In this document: positions 18,361-27,769 of the stretch, piece after piece
How the letters are laid out: the number at the start of each line of letters is the position of its first letter
Position numbering within the stretch: the stretch's first letter is position 1
Assembly: GCA_016928075.1 (NCBI GenBank)
Contig: JAFGLJ010000019.1
Location: forward strand, 1 to 48,527
Reading direction: 5' to 3'
Source of the DNA: Bacteroidales bacterium
Lineage (GTDB): Bacteria; Bacteroidota; Bacteroidia; Bacteroidales; VadinHA17
Length of the DNA stretch: 48,527 nucleotides
Translations under genes and position numbers: made by a program
Notes under the pieces: generated by a model
Seen by the model: only the letters and a program-made list of their open reading frames with translations
The model's database searches: none
What the model was told of the DNA's origin: nothing

Positions 18361-19191
18361 ATGAAGAAAATCTTATTAATTGCAATCGCACTGGTATTAG
18401 CAGCTTCTTCTGTGTTTACTTCGTGTAATTCATGTAAAAACAGGGGTGGCGATCAGGATCAGGAAAGAATACGGCTTGATGAGGCTGAAGAAATTAACAC
18501 TGAAATTGAAAAAGCAGTTTATCCTTTGCCAACCTCTGCTGAGGTAATCAAAATGCTGACCGAACTTGAGGTGGGTTATATTATTGGCGTGTCGAACCCG
18601 GTCGATAATGCCACGAACTATATAACCAGCAAGAGCCAGGCTCTTAACCTTGGTATTTACGGTGCCGACCTGAGTTATGCCACATTGTATAATATGAACC
18701 AGGACGTGATAAACTACCTGGATGTTATACGTGAGCTTGCCAACAGTCTGAAAATGTCAAAGATTTATTCCAGGGACTTATATGATGACATAAAAAACAG
18801 TTATGACAACAGGGACAGGCTTGTAGAAATATTAAAAGATGCATTCAACGAGACCTATACATACCTTAATGAGAACCAGCAGCAATCACTTGCCTTACTG
18901 GTAGTTGCAGGAGCATGGATTGAAGGCATGTATATTACCACCCACATATCAGAATCGGTATATCACGTCGAAGGGATTGTTAGAGTTCTACTGGAACAGA
19001 AAACATCATTTGAGAAATTCCTTGAGATAGCCAAACCACACGATGATGACCCGGTTGTTAGTGAGATACTTGAAATACTCGATCCAGTGAGAGAAGTTTA
19101 TGAAAGCGTTGAAGATAATAGTCTGACCCTTAATAACGTCGAGGATATCACGGCAGTTATTACATCGGTAAGGGAAAAACTGGTATCGTAA
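18361..19191 (+). CDS. Uncharacterised lipoprotein, partner of the adjacent ABCG-type transporter
   Basis: I do not recognise a named family. The 276-residue product starts with a Lys-rich signal and a Cys at 22 (VFTSC), consistent with a lipoprotein or at least an exported protein. The rest is predicted mostly helical and acidic, with TSAEVIKMLTELEVGYIIGVSNPVDNATNYITSKSQALNLGIYGADLSYATLYN near the N-terminus and a hydrophobic stretch QQSLALLVVAGAWIEGMYITTHISES in the middle. It lies 75 nt upstream of the TerB/ABCG fusion gene, separated by a terminator-like hairpin. Co-occurrence suggests an envelope-side accessory for that transporter, which is inference only. Confidence 0.72.
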   Translation: MKKILLIAIALVLAASSVFTSCNSCKNRGGDQDQERIRLDEAEEINTEIEKAVYPLPTSAEVIKMLTELEVGYIIGVSNPVDNATNYITSKSQALNLGIYGADLSYATLYNMNQDVINYLDVIRELANSLKMSKIYSRDLYDDIKNSYDNRDRLVEILKDAFNETYTYLNENQQQSLALLVVAGAWIEGMYITTHISESVYHVEGIVRVLLEQKTSFEKFLEIAKPHDDDPVVSEILEILDPVREVYESVEDNSLTLNNVEDITAVITSVREKLVS

Positions 19192-19208
19192 ATATTGCCT
19201 TATATTTT

Positions 19209-19251
19209 AACCGTGTAAGCAGATAAATAGTAATTTGCTACACGGTTTTTT
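19209..19251 (+). terminator. Intercistronic rho-independent hairpin
   Basis: AACCGTGTA (19209-19217) pairs with TACACGGTT (19239-19247), with extra GCA/TGC pairs inside, followed by a T-run at 19246-19251. It sits between the lipoprotein stop and the ABCG start, only 14 nt before that start. No promoter fits in the remaining space, so it probably works as a partial terminator or a 3' end stabiliser. Confidence 0.7.
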
Positions 19252-19265
19252 ATTAAAAAGAGCCT

Positions 19266-22200
19266 ATGAGGGAACCCGTCTTACTTGCATTAATACACAT
19301 ATTTGCAATTTTGTCTCAGGTAAACCCCGGTGGAATTACTTCAAGGGGCAGGAAAATATTACGTGGTTATCTCAGGAGGTACCTCAACCAGGAGCTTGAA
19401 GAAGAATATTATAAGATCTTTGAAACAACACATGATTTTTATTCTGAAGAATTATCCAGCCTTAACGATGAGGAACTAAAAGATGAGACCTCTCTAATAA
19501 CTTTCCAGATAACAAATATATGCAGGCAGATTCGTAAAGGCCTCTTTCTCGAGGAACGTATGATTGTATTTCTTCAGCTTCTTGAGTTCGTTTATGAAGA
19601 CCGTGAAGTAACATCCCAGGAGAGAAAGATAATTGATATTGTATCACGGACTTTCAGCATACCTCAAAAGGAATATAGCAACGCATGTGCTTTCATGCTG
19701 GGCAACAGGATGGATCTGGTGAGCCCGGAATCAATAATATTGATTGAGGATCAGGGAAAGGAAGAAAAATTCTCTGATTCGTTTGAGAACAAGCCTAAGT
19801 GGAGTAAACTTATTATAAGAGGGCTCGAGGGAAGTCTTTTTGTTTTGCACATAGAAAGTATACATATCCTTCTGTTTACTTACCAGGGTAATCAATCACT
19901 GTTCTTCAAGGGACGGCAGGTTATAAGGGGACGTCCTTATCTACTTGACCAGGGTGTCAGCATAAAAGGGAAGGATATAAGTCCTATTTATCATTCGGGT
20001 ATATTAAGAGAGTTTCTCAGGCTATCTTATATTGATAAGATTATTCTGGAGGGACAAAACCTTGAGTATAGTTTCAAAAAATCAAGCCAGGGGTTGAAAT
20101 CAATGAGTTTCCGTGCTGATTCAGGTAATTTGATCGGTATAATGGGAGGAAGCGGCGTTGGTAAATCAACCATGCTTAATGTTCTGAATGGAAAGATGAA
20201 TCCTGACAAAGGTAACCTGTATCTCAATGGTTATAATCTGCTTCTGGAACTCGACAAGCTTAAAGGGTTGATAGGATATATCCCACAGGATGATCTGTTA
20301 ATTGAAGAACTAACTGTATTCCAAAATCTTTACTATAATGCCAAGCTTTGTTTCGGGAATTACTCAGCGCAAAAAATCAAGAGCCTGGTGGATAAAGTGC
20401 TCATGGACCTGGAACTTTATGATATCAGGGATTTGCAGGTCGGAGATCCACTGAATAAGAAAATAAGCGGGGGACAGCGAAAAAGACTGAACATAAGCCT
20501 TGAACTGATAAGAGAGCCAGCTGTACTATTCGTTGATGAACCAACATCAGGTCTGTCTTCCTCCGATTCCCACATGGTGATGGAACTGCTGAAAGAACAG
20601 ACCAATAAGGGGAAACTTATTATCTCAATAATACACCAGCCCTCATCGGATATACTTAAGCTTTTTGACAGGTTATGGATACTCGATAAAGGAGGGTATA
20701 TGGTTTATGACGGAGATCCCGTTGATTCGGTGGTATATTTCAAGACTGAAACTTCGCAGGCTAACGCAGCTGAATCAGAATGCCCGAATTGTGGTAATGT
20801 TGATACTGATGATATTCTGGAATTAATAGAGTCAAAAGAGGTTACGGAAGAGGGTTTCAAAAGCGAAAAAAGGCAGGTTGAGCCCGAGGAGTGGTATGAA
20901 AGGTATAACAGGACAATGAGGCCGAATTTTACCTACAGGCCTCAAAAATTTCAACTCCCGCAGACAAACTTTTCTGTTCCTTCAAAAATATCCCAGTTAG
21001 GAACATTCTTCAAAAGGAATGTACTAAGGAAATTATCTGACAGGCAGTATATGATAATAAATCTGCTCGAAGCTCCTTTGCTGGCTGTGATACTTGCATT
21101 CCTGTCAAAATACAGTACAAACGGCATTTATCTTATGTCTGAGAACAAAAACCTGCCGGTCTTCCTTTTTATGGCTGTTGTGGTAGCACTGTTCCTTGGA
21201 CTTACTGTCAGTGCAGAAGAGATATTCAAGGACCGGAAAATACTGGAAAGGCAAAAATTTCTGGAAATCAGCCGGTTAAGTTACCTGATATCTAAAATAG
21301 CCTTCCTTTTTATACTCTCGGCTTTACAGACATTCACCTTCATATTAATCTCAGACATAATTCTGGAGGTGCACGGGCTGCTTTTCAGGCAGTGGGTAAT
21401 CTTATTCTCCATAGCATGTTACGGGAATATAGTGGGCCTGAATATATCGGCCGGGATGCGATCGGTGGTCAGTATTTATATCCTGATACCCCTGATCCTT
21501 GTTCCGCAGCTGTTGCTGGGTGGTGCCATGATCAAGTTTGACGACCTGCATAAGAGCTTTACCAATAAAATATATGTGCCGGTTATAGGAGATATAATGG
21601 CTACAAGATGGGCATATGAAGCCATTTCTGTAGACCAGTTTAAGAATAACAGGTATGAAGGACTGATATTTGATTGTGAGATGGACAGAAGCCAGAACGA
21701 CTGGTATGCTTCCTTCCTTATTCCTGAACTTAAAATGAAAGTAAAGGAATGCGAACTGGCAATGGGTAAAGATGAATATGCAAATCAATTCGAGAATAAC
21801 CTTTATAAATTAAGGAAATATATTTCATACCTTTCTACCCGTTCGGGCATTATCAATGACGGTCTTCTGTCGGAATTGAACGGTCAGGAATTTGACTCTG
21901 CAACGATAATAAAAGCAAATGTGAGCCTCGACAGACTCAGGGCATTCTTCAGGGCTAAAAGCCTGCATTCCACAGAAAAGAGAGATTCAATACTTTATTT
22001 GTTAGAGCAGGAAAAAGGCCATGATAAAATACTTCAACTTAAGCGCAATAATTATAATAACTACCTGGCCGATATTGTGCTTAATGCAGCAAGTACAGAT
22101 AAAATTTATGAAACATGGTACCGTATAGTACAAAAATCTGACCCCATATACATGTCACCGACGTCAATTATTGGCAGGGCACATTTTTTTGCACCCTTCA

Positions 22201-22367
22201 AAATAATGGGAGATCTTAAAATAGATACCCTTTGGTTCAATGTTATAGCTATATGGATAATGTCTGCCATCTTTACAATAACCCTGTATTTTAACCTGCT
22301 CAAAAAGCTCATAGATTTATTTGAGTCAATTAGTTTTCCTTCAAGGAAAAGAGAACGAAGGGTATAA
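19266..22367 (+). CDS. TerB-like / ABCG-type ATP-binding and permease fusion
   Basis: This 1033-residue protein combines several parts. Residues about 1-150 are a helical region resembling TerB/DjlA-N (LLEFVYEDREVTSQERKIIDIVSRTF). Residues about 180-255 look beta-rich and FHA-like (YLLDQGVSIKGKDISPIYHSGI). An ABC ATPase follows with Walker A GGSGVGKST at 294-302, signature SGGQRKR at 401-407 and Walker B LFVDEP at 421-426. A CPNC pair lies at 506-509. Then comes an ABCG-type membrane domain with about six helices from near 600. A soluble insert of about 200 residues precedes the last helix, just after GDIMATRWAYEAI. The domain order ATPase-then-membrane is that of eukaryotic-style ABCG half transporters. 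Substrate unknown. Confidence 0.85.
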   Translation: MREPVLLALIHIFAILSQVNPGGITSRGRKILRGYLRRYLNQELEEEYYKIFETTHDFYSEELSSLNDEELKDETSLITFQITNICRQIRKGLFLEERMIVFLQLLEFVYEDREVTSQERKIIDIVSRTFSIPQKEYSNACAFMLGNRMDLVSPESIILIEDQGKEEKFSDSFENKPKWSKLIIRGLEGSLFVLHIESIHILLFTYQGNQSLFFKGRQVIRGRPYLLDQGVSIKGKDISPIYHSGILREFLRLSYIDKIILEGQNLEYSFKKSSQGLKSMSFRADSGNLIGIMGGSGVGKSTMLNVLNGKMNPDKGNLYLNGYNLLLELDKLKGLIGYIPQDDLLIEELTVFQNLYYNAKLCFGNYSAQKIKSLVDKVLMDLELYDIRDLQVGDPLNKKISGGQRKRLNISLELIREPAVLFVDEPTSGLSSSDSHMVMELLKEQTNKGKLIISIIHQPSSDILKLFDRLWILDKGGYMVYDGDPVDSVVYFKTETSQANAAESECPNCGNVDTDDILELIESKEVTEEGFKSEKRQVEPEEWYERYNRTMRPNFTYRPQKFQLPQTNFSVPSKISQLGTFFKRNVLRKLSDRQYMIINLLEAPLLAVILAFLSKYSTNGIYLMSENKNLPVFLFMAVVVALFLGLTVSAEEIFKDRKILERQKFLEISRLSYLISKIAFLFILSALQTFTFILISDIILEVHGLLFRQWVILFSIACYGNIVGLNISAGMRSVVSIYILIPLILVPQLLLGGAMIKFDDLHKSFTNKIYVPVIGDIMATRWAYEAISVDQFKNNRYEGLIFDCEMDRSQNDWYASFLIPELKMKVKECELAMGKDEYANQFENNLYKLRKYISYLSTRSGIINDGLLSELNGQEFDSATIIKANVSLDRLRAFFRAKSLHSTEKRDSILYLLEQEKGHDKILQLKRNNYNNYLADIVLNAASTDKIYETWYRIVQKSDPIYMSPTSIIGRAHFFAPFKIMGDLKIDTLWFNVIAIWIMSAIFTITLYFNLLKKLIDLFESISFPSRKRERRV

Positions 22368-22422
22368 ATAATTTTACCTCAGGTTGTTTTTATCGGTACT
22401 AAAAGCTTATTTTGCGTTCGTT

Positions 22423-23211
22423 ATGAGCGAAGTAAGAGCGAAAAAACATTTTGGGCAGCACTTCCTTACCGATAGGAATATAGCAAAGAAGATTGCTCTG
22501 TCATTGGAGGCCAGAGGGTATTCAAACGTTCTGGAGATAGGACCAGGTATGGGAATACTGACAGGTTTTCTCATCGATAGAAACTTTGAAAATTTTAAGG
22601 TTGTTGAAATTGATAGAGAAGCATCGGACTATATAGATAGGAAATTCAATAATCTTGAAATTATAAAAGGTGATTTCCTCAGGTTAGACCTCAACAGTTG
22701 TTTTGATGGCAAAATGGGTATAATAGGTAATTTCCCCTATAATATATCGAGCCAGATCTTTTTCAGGGTACTTGAATACCGCGATAAAGTTTGTGAACTG
22801 ACCGGAATGCTCCAGAAAGAGGTTGCCGATCGCATTGTCTCAGGGCCCGGGTCAAAAGTATATGGCATATTGAGTGTTCTTTTGCAGGCATATTATAAGG
22901 TTGAATATTTGTTTACTGTACCGGCAAGTGTTTTCACACCGCCACCAAAAGTAAAATCTGCCGTTATCAGGTTGACAAGGAAAGATATCAAGCCCGTTGG
23001 GTTTAATGAAAAATTGTTCTTCAGTGTGGTTAAAATAACATTCAACCAGAGGAGAAAAACAATAAAGAATTCCTTGAAACCCTTAGTTGACGCCTCTGGT
23101 ATTGATAATGAATTACTCAAGAAGAGACCTGAGGAACTGGGTGTTGATGATTTTATTGAACTTACAGGACTGGTTGAATTTATGTTAGGCAATAATAAAA
23201 TGTTTATTTAA
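22423..23211 (+). CDS. rsmA: 16S rRNA dimethyladenosine transferase RsmA (KsgA)
   Basis: RsmA dimethylates two adjacent adenosines in the 3' terminal helix of 16S rRNA during small-subunit maturation. The signature start VRAKKHFGQHFLTDRNIAKKI, the SAM motif VLEIGPGMGILTGFL, the catalytic IIGNFPYNISSQIFF and the C-terminal FTPPPKVKSAVIRL and FNQRRKTIKNSL all match. The frame opens with a TTG at 22384, but the family start MSEVRAKKHFGQ corresponds to the ATG at 22423 (262 residues, normal). It follows the ABCG gene by 55 nt and precedes mgtE by 10 nt. Confidence 0.95.
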   Translation: MSEVRAKKHFGQHFLTDRNIAKKIALSLEARGYSNVLEIGPGMGILTGFLIDRNFENFKVVEIDREASDYIDRKFNNLEIIKGDFLRLDLNSCFDGKMGIIGNFPYNISSQIFFRVLEYRDKVCELTGMLQKEVADRIVSGPGSKVYGILSVLLQAYYKVEYLFTVPASVFTPPPKVKSAVIRLTRKDIKPVGFNEKLFFSVVKITFNQRRKTIKNSLKPLVDASGIDNELLKKRPEELGVDDFIELTGLVEFMLGNNKMFI

Positions 23212-23221
23212 AAGAAAAGCC

Positions 23222-24592
23222 ATGGCCAGAACAATTGAAATCAGCAGGGAATTTGTTGACGAACTGCGCGAAGCTATAAAAGAGAATGAGGAGAAAAAGG
23301 CACTTCAGCTCATAACTGATTTTCATGCCGCTGACATTGCTGAGCTGTATCGTGATCTTAGCATTGAAGAAGCACGCTACCTCTACCTTCTCCTGGATGG
23401 TGAACGGGCCTCGGATGTTCTGGCAGAACTTGATGAGGATGACAGGACCAGGTTTCTTGAAGTATTGCCAGGTGAAGTTATTGCACAGAAGTTCATCGAT
23501 CATATGGACTCAGATGATGCTGCTGATGTTATCGGAGATCTTTCGGAAGAAAAGAAACAGGAAATACTTCTGCATATTGAAGATCTTGAACAGGCTGGTG
23601 ATATTGTTGACCTGCTTGGCTATGATGAGAATACTGCCGGTGGGCTGATGGCCAAAGAAATGATAATTGTAAATGAGAACTGGACTATATTAACCTGTCT
23701 TAAAGAAATGGCTAAACAGGCTGATGAGGTTGACGAAGTGTATTATATGTACGTAATAGATAATGAAAAAAAACTCAAGGGGATAGTATCACTTAAGAAA
23801 ATGTTGCTAAGCAAAAATACCACCACAGTAAAAACAATTATTGAAGATGATATTATTTCTGTGACTACGTCCACACCGGGTGAGGAGGTGGCACAGATAA
23901 TGGTAAAATATGACCTGGTTGCAATACCCGTTGTCAATTCGCTGGGTCGCCTTGTAGGAAGAATTACTATTGACGATATTGTTGATTTTATCAGGGAAGA
24001 AGCTGAGCGGGATTACCAGATGGCATCCGGTCTGACCGATGAGGTGGAAGCCAGGGACAAAGTTTTATATATCACCCGGGTCAGGTTGCCCTGGCTTTTT
24101 ATAGGATTGATTGGTGGCATACTTGGAGCTCTTGTGCTGGGAAGGTTTGAAGATAATCTGAAAATTTACCCGGAGATGGCATTTTTCATACCCCTGATAG
24201 CTGCCATGGGAGGTAATGTTGGAATCCAATCATCAGCCATTATAGTACAGGGGCTGGCGAATAACACACTCAAGGGAGAGAGTACCGTAAAGCGACTGAT
24301 TAAGGAGCTACTTGTAGCATTGTTTAACGGGCTGATACTGTCAACGTTAATATTTGTTTATAACTTCTTTGTAAGTGATTCATTCGCTCTTACACTAACA
24401 GTAAGCGTTGCTCTCTTTTCAGTTATTGTTTTTGCTGCCCTGTTCGGCACTTTTATTCCCCTTATTCTTGACAGCGCCAAAGTTGATCCGGCACTTGCGA
24501 CAGGCCCTTTCATAACAACAATGAATGATATCATTGGCTTATTAATATATATGGTAATTGGCCGTGTCCTGTATGGAGTCTTCGCTATCTGA
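23222..24592 (+). CDS. mgtE: Magnesium transporter MgtE
   Basis: MgtE is a gated Mg2+ channel. Its cytoplasmic N domain is a helical repeat (LYLLLDGERASDVLAELDEDDRTRFLEVLP). It is followed by paired CBS domains around residues 140-260 (GGLMAKEMIIV and VAQIMVKYDLVAIPVVNSLGRLVGRITIDDIVDFI) that sense Mg2+. Five membrane helices follow, with the pore signature GGNVGIQSSAI and a conserved Asp in NDIIGLLIYMVIG. At 456 residues the length is normal. It follows rsmA by 10 nt and ends 9 nt from the convergent permease gene. No Mg2+ riboswitch is visible because the gene sits inside an operon. Confidence 0.95.
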   Translation: MARTIEISREFVDELREAIKENEEKKALQLITDFHAADIAELYRDLSIEEARYLYLLLDGERASDVLAELDEDDRTRFLEVLPGEVIAQKFIDHMDSDDAADVIGDLSEEKKQEILLHIEDLEQAGDIVDLLGYDENTAGGLMAKEMIIVNENWTILTCLKEMAKQADEVDEVYYMYVIDNEKKLKGIVSLKKMLLSKNTTTVKTIIEDDIISVTTSTPGEEVAQIMVKYDLVAIPVVNSLGRLVGRITIDDIVDFIREEAERDYQMASGLTDEVEARDKVLYITRVRLPWLFIGLIGGILGALVLGRFEDNLKIYPEMAFFIPLIAAMGGNVGIQSSAIIVQGLANNTLKGESTVKRLIKELLVALFNGLILSTLIFVYNFFVSDSFALTLTVSVALFSVIVFAALFGTFIPLILDSAKVDPALATGPFITTMNDIIGLLIYMVIGRVLYGVFAI

Positions 24593-24601
24593 TTGCAGGG
24601 C

Positions 24602-25852
24602 TTAAAATGAAAATCCGATAGCATCTACAGGGTTCATTCTTGATGCTGCGTAAGCAGGAGCATAACCTGCAATTACTCCTATTGCAGCTGATATCAATAC
24701 CCCGAGGAAAATATTCGCTGCCGTCAGGTGCATATTTAACTCCCAGATATAATTAACAACACCGGTCCCGATAAGTATAAATAAAAGCCCCAGGATACCT
24801 CCTACTACAGATAGCAACATAGATTCATAAAGAAACTGAAATAGGATAAAGGCCCTTTTTGCACCCAGGGCCATCTGTATACCAATTATATGTGTCCTTT
24901 CCCTGACGGATACAAACATTATATTTGCAATGCCAAAGCCACCGACAAGGATCGAAAAGCCGCCAATTATCCATCCTCCTATATTAATGCCTGCAAAAAC
25001 ACTCTCGAAACCCTGGGTGAGAAGGCTCGCCCTGTTTATAGAAAAATTGTTTTCCTCGTCAGGTTGGAGCCTGCGCGCTGCCCTCAGTACCATGGTGACT
25101 TCGTCACCCAGTTCCTGAACAGCTATATCCTCCCGGGCTTTTAGCATTAAATTTGAGTTGATAAACGGATTGCGCAGATTCACTATCCTTTTAGCATAGT
25201 TAACGGGTATAACTGTCATTTCATCCATGCCGCTGTCACTTATCCCTCCCTGTCCTTCTTTTTTGAACACACCTATAACCCTGGTTTTTTTGTCAGATAT
25301 AGTCAGGCTCTTACCTATAGGATCGGTATCCTCAAACATTGTTTCTGCTGTCACAGCACCTATAACACACACTCTTTGCCCTCCAATCAGTTCATAAGGT
25401 GAAAAATATCTTCCCCTGGAAATCTCAAATGAGCGGATATCTTCAAAGCCTTCCGTAACTCCCCATATATATGCGTCATTTACAGCATTATCCCTGTGCT
25501 TCAGATTCCTGTTAAAAATAACTGAAAAGGCAGCCGCTTCTGATTTTGTCGAATTTCTTAAAATAGCCTCGTAATCATCAAGACTAATAGCCGGCCAGGA
25601 AATGATATCCCACCAGGCAATATTTGGATCGAAAGACCATGGAAACTTCTGCACATAAAGAACATCATCACCCAGTGAAGCTATGCTATCCTTTATTGAT
25701 TTCTCCATCCAGTCGAGTACAGTAAAAACTGATATTATTGCAAAGATCCCGATTGTGATGCCGAACAACGATAAAAATGTCCTGAGCTTGTTAACGATTA
25801 TTGAATTAACAGCAAACAGAAAGCCTTCCTTTATTAACCTGAAGAAAATCAT
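24602..25852 (-). CDS. MacB/FtsX-type ABC transporter permease
   Basis: The 416-residue protein has one N-terminal membrane helix (FLSLFGITIGIFAIISVFTVLDW), a periplasmic MacB_PCD-like domain of about 230 residues, then three helices of an FtsX domain (GGFSILVGGFGIANIMFVSVRERTHIIGIQMALGAKR and PVDAIGFSF at the end). These proteins act as mechanotransmitters for efflux or lipoprotein handling with a separate ATPase and often an adaptor. Neither an ATPase nor an HlyD-type adaptor is encoded beside it, so its partner is elsewhere. It ends tail-to-tail with mgtE. Confidence 0.88.
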   Translation of the reverse strand: MIFFRLIKEGFLFAVNSIIVNKLRTFLSLFGITIGIFAIISVFTVLDWMEKSIKDSIASLGDDVLYVQKFPWSFDPNIAWWDIISWPAISLDDYEAILRNSTKSEAAAFSVIFNRNLKHRDNAVNDAYIWGVTEGFEDIRSFEISRGRYFSPYELIGGQRVCVIGAVTAETMFEDTDPIGKSLTISDKKTRVIGVFKKEGQGGISDSGMDEMTVIPVNYAKRIVNLRNPFINSNLMLKAREDIAVQELGDEVTMVLRAARRLQPDEENNFSINRASLLTQGFESVFAGINIGGWIIGGFSILVGGFGIANIMFVSVRERTHIIGIQMALGAKRAFILFQFLYESMLLSVVGGILGLLFILIGTGVVNYIWELNMHLTAANIFLGVLISAAIGVIAGYAPAYAASRMNPVDAIGFSF

Positions 25853-25871
25853 GATCCAAATATACAGAAAA

Positions 25872-26075
25872 ATGGAATAATGGATAATTGGATTAATGGA
25901 TTAATGGAATAATGGAATAATGGGAAAGGAATAGTAGACTGGTATTAAATCATTATTCCATCATTGACTCCCCCTGCTGGCGCAGGTCTCTGACCGGTGC
26001 CGCAGGGCTCGTCGAGCTCGCAGCACTCGCTTGCTTCCAGCAACCTCGTCCTGCTCGGTTACATCATCCCAAATA
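25872..26075. repeat. Inverted-repeat element E2 with GC-rich core; fills most of the 375-nt gap before purH
   Basis: The left arm (25872-25923) contains six or more GGAATAATGG-like units and the right arm (25951-25966) is CATTATTCCATCATTG. Beyond it, 25967-26075 is unusually GC-rich with several palindromic pieces (for example GGCTCGTCGAGCTCG). On the opposite strand the right arm reads GAGTCAATGATGGAATAATG, a phrase also present in E3 and partly in E4. The remainder of the gap holds the purH promoter. Confidence 0.7.
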
Positions 26076-26152
26076 ATATTTAACTATCAGATAAAAGGTT
26101 GAGCATAACTTACGGTTACTGTACTCGAATTATCTGAAAAGTACGGAATCCA

Positions 26153-26183
26153 TTGTAAGACAATAAAAAAATATCTATTTTTA
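26153..26183 (+). promoter_or_regulatory. Probable purH-mre promoter
   Basis: TTG at 26153-26155, a 20-nt spacer and TATTTTTA at 26176-26183 match the Bacteroidota -33/-7 consensus except the last base. Transcription would start about 40 nt before the purH ATG. No purine riboswitch aptamer is recognisable in the leader. Confidence 0.5.
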
Positions 26184-26227
26184 TTGCCCGTTAAACTAAA
26201 CTGAGCGCGATATCTAATTTACTGACT

Positions 26228-27751
26228 ATGAGGGAAAAGAAAATAAGGTCAGCATTGCTGTCTGTTTATCATAAAGATGGACTGGAAGAAATTGTTAAAA
26301 TGCTTGATAAACTGGGAGTTAAAATCATTTCAACAGGCGGAACGCACAAATTTATTTCTGATCTTGGCATAAAAGCTGAAAAAGTTGAAGATATTACATC
26401 ATATCCCTCCATCCTCGGAGGCAGGGTAAAAACACTGCATCCAAAAATCTTTGGAGGAATACTGGCCAGAAGAGATAATAAGCAGGATCTGGCGCAACTG
26501 GCTGAATACGAGATACCGGAGATCGATCTTATTATTGTTGATCTCTATCCGTTCAGGGAGACGGTTGCATCGGGCGCGACTGAAGAGGATATTATTGAGA
26601 AAATCGATATAGGAGGAATAACACTGATCAGGGCTGCAGCCAAGAACTTTGAGGACATAGTTATAATATCACATCGCGGCCAGTATTCAAAGTTTATTGA
26701 CTTACTAAATAACAAGAATGGCGTGGTAAGCCTGGAGGTCAGGCGGAGGCTGGCAGCCGAAGCATTCAGTGTCAGCTCAGAATATGATATAGATATTTTC
26801 AATTACTTTAACAGTAAGGAGAAGATTGATGTCTTCAGGAGAAGCTTCAGTGAGGCAAAATTGTTAAGATATGGCGAAAATCCGCACCAGCGTGGAATAT
26901 TTTATGGTAAGCTGGAAGAAATACTGGATCAGCTGCATGGCAAAGAAATATCATATAATAACCTGCTCGATATTGATGCAGCACTTTCTCTTATAGAAGA
27001 GTTTGACGAAACAACCTTTGCCGTTATAAAGCACAATAATGCATGTGGACTGGCTTCGCGCCCAGTACTGATAGATGCATGGAAAGATGCCCTCGCAGGT
27101 GATCCGGTATCAGCATTCGGGGGTGTTCTTATAACCAACCGGGAGATCGACAAAGAGACGGCAGAAGAGATTGATAAACTCTTCTTTGAAGTTATAATTG
27201 CTCCTTCTTATAATAAAGATGCCCTTGAAATACTCATGCATAAAAAAAACAGAATTATTCTTGTTCAGAAAATAAATATAAATCAACCCCTAAGTTACAG
27301 AACTGTATTGAACGGCTTGTTACTGCAGGAAAAGGATTTGAAGACTGAAACGGTGGCAGACATGAAAACAGTAACAAAAAAACAGCCAGATAAAAATCAG
27401 CTTACAGATCTCGAATTTGCAAACAAGATAGTTAAGCACAGTAAATCGAATACAATTGTACTTGCAGGTAATAAACAATTATATGCCAGTGGTGTGGGAA
27501 TGACCTCACGGGTGGATGCCCTGAAATTTGCTGTTGAGAAGGCTAAAAATTTTGGATTTGACCTTAACGGAGCTGTAATGGCATCAGATGCTTTCTTCCC
27601 TTTTGCTGACAGTGTTGAAATAGCATATAATGAAGGAATTAAAGCTGTAATACAACCGGGTGGTTCAATACGGGATAATGAATCAATAGATTTTTGCAAT
27701 GATAATGGGATGTCAATGGTATTTACGGGGACAAGACATTTCAAACATTAA
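26228..27751 (+). CDS. purH: Bifunctional AICAR transformylase / IMP cyclohydrolase
   Basis: PurH performs the last two steps of IMP synthesis: formyl transfer from 10-formyl-THF to AICAR, then ring closure. The N-terminal cyclohydrolase (MGS-like) domain starts IRSALLSVYHKDGLEEIVKML and contains ISTGGTHKFI and GGRVKTLHPKIFGGIL. The C-terminal transformylase has the catalytic Lys-His in VIKHNNACGLA, DPVSAFGG, and ends PGGSIRDNESI...GMSMVFTGTRHFKH. At 507 residues it is full-length. It is the first gene of a cluster with the rod-shape genes, 18 nt upstream of mreB. Confidence 0.96.
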   Translation: MREKKIRSALLSVYHKDGLEEIVKMLDKLGVKIISTGGTHKFISDLGIKAEKVEDITSYPSILGGRVKTLHPKIFGGILARRDNKQDLAQLAEYEIPEIDLIIVDLYPFRETVASGATEEDIIEKIDIGGITLIRAAAKNFEDIVIISHRGQYSKFIDLLNNKNGVVSLEVRRRLAAEAFSVSSEYDIDIFNYFNSKEKIDVFRRSFSEAKLLRYGENPHQRGIFYGKLEEILDQLHGKEISYNNLLDIDAALSLIEEFDETTFAVIKHNNACGLASRPVLIDAWKDALAGDPVSAFGGVLITNREIDKETAEEIDKLFFEVIIAPSYNKDALEILMHKKNRIILVQKININQPLSYRTVLNGLLLQEKDLKTETVADMKTVTKKQPDKNQLTDLEFANKIVKHSKSNTIVLAGNKQLYASGVGMTSRVDALKFAVEKAKNFGFDLNGAVMASDAFFPFADSVEIAYNEGIKAVIQPGGSIRDNESIDFCNDNGMSMVFTGTRHFKH

Positions 27752-27769
27752 TACTTAATAAATATTCAG

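Noticed and set aside
26076..26227. Purine riboswitch upstream of purH
   Set aside because: No conserved aptamer core or expression-platform terminator could be found in the leader.
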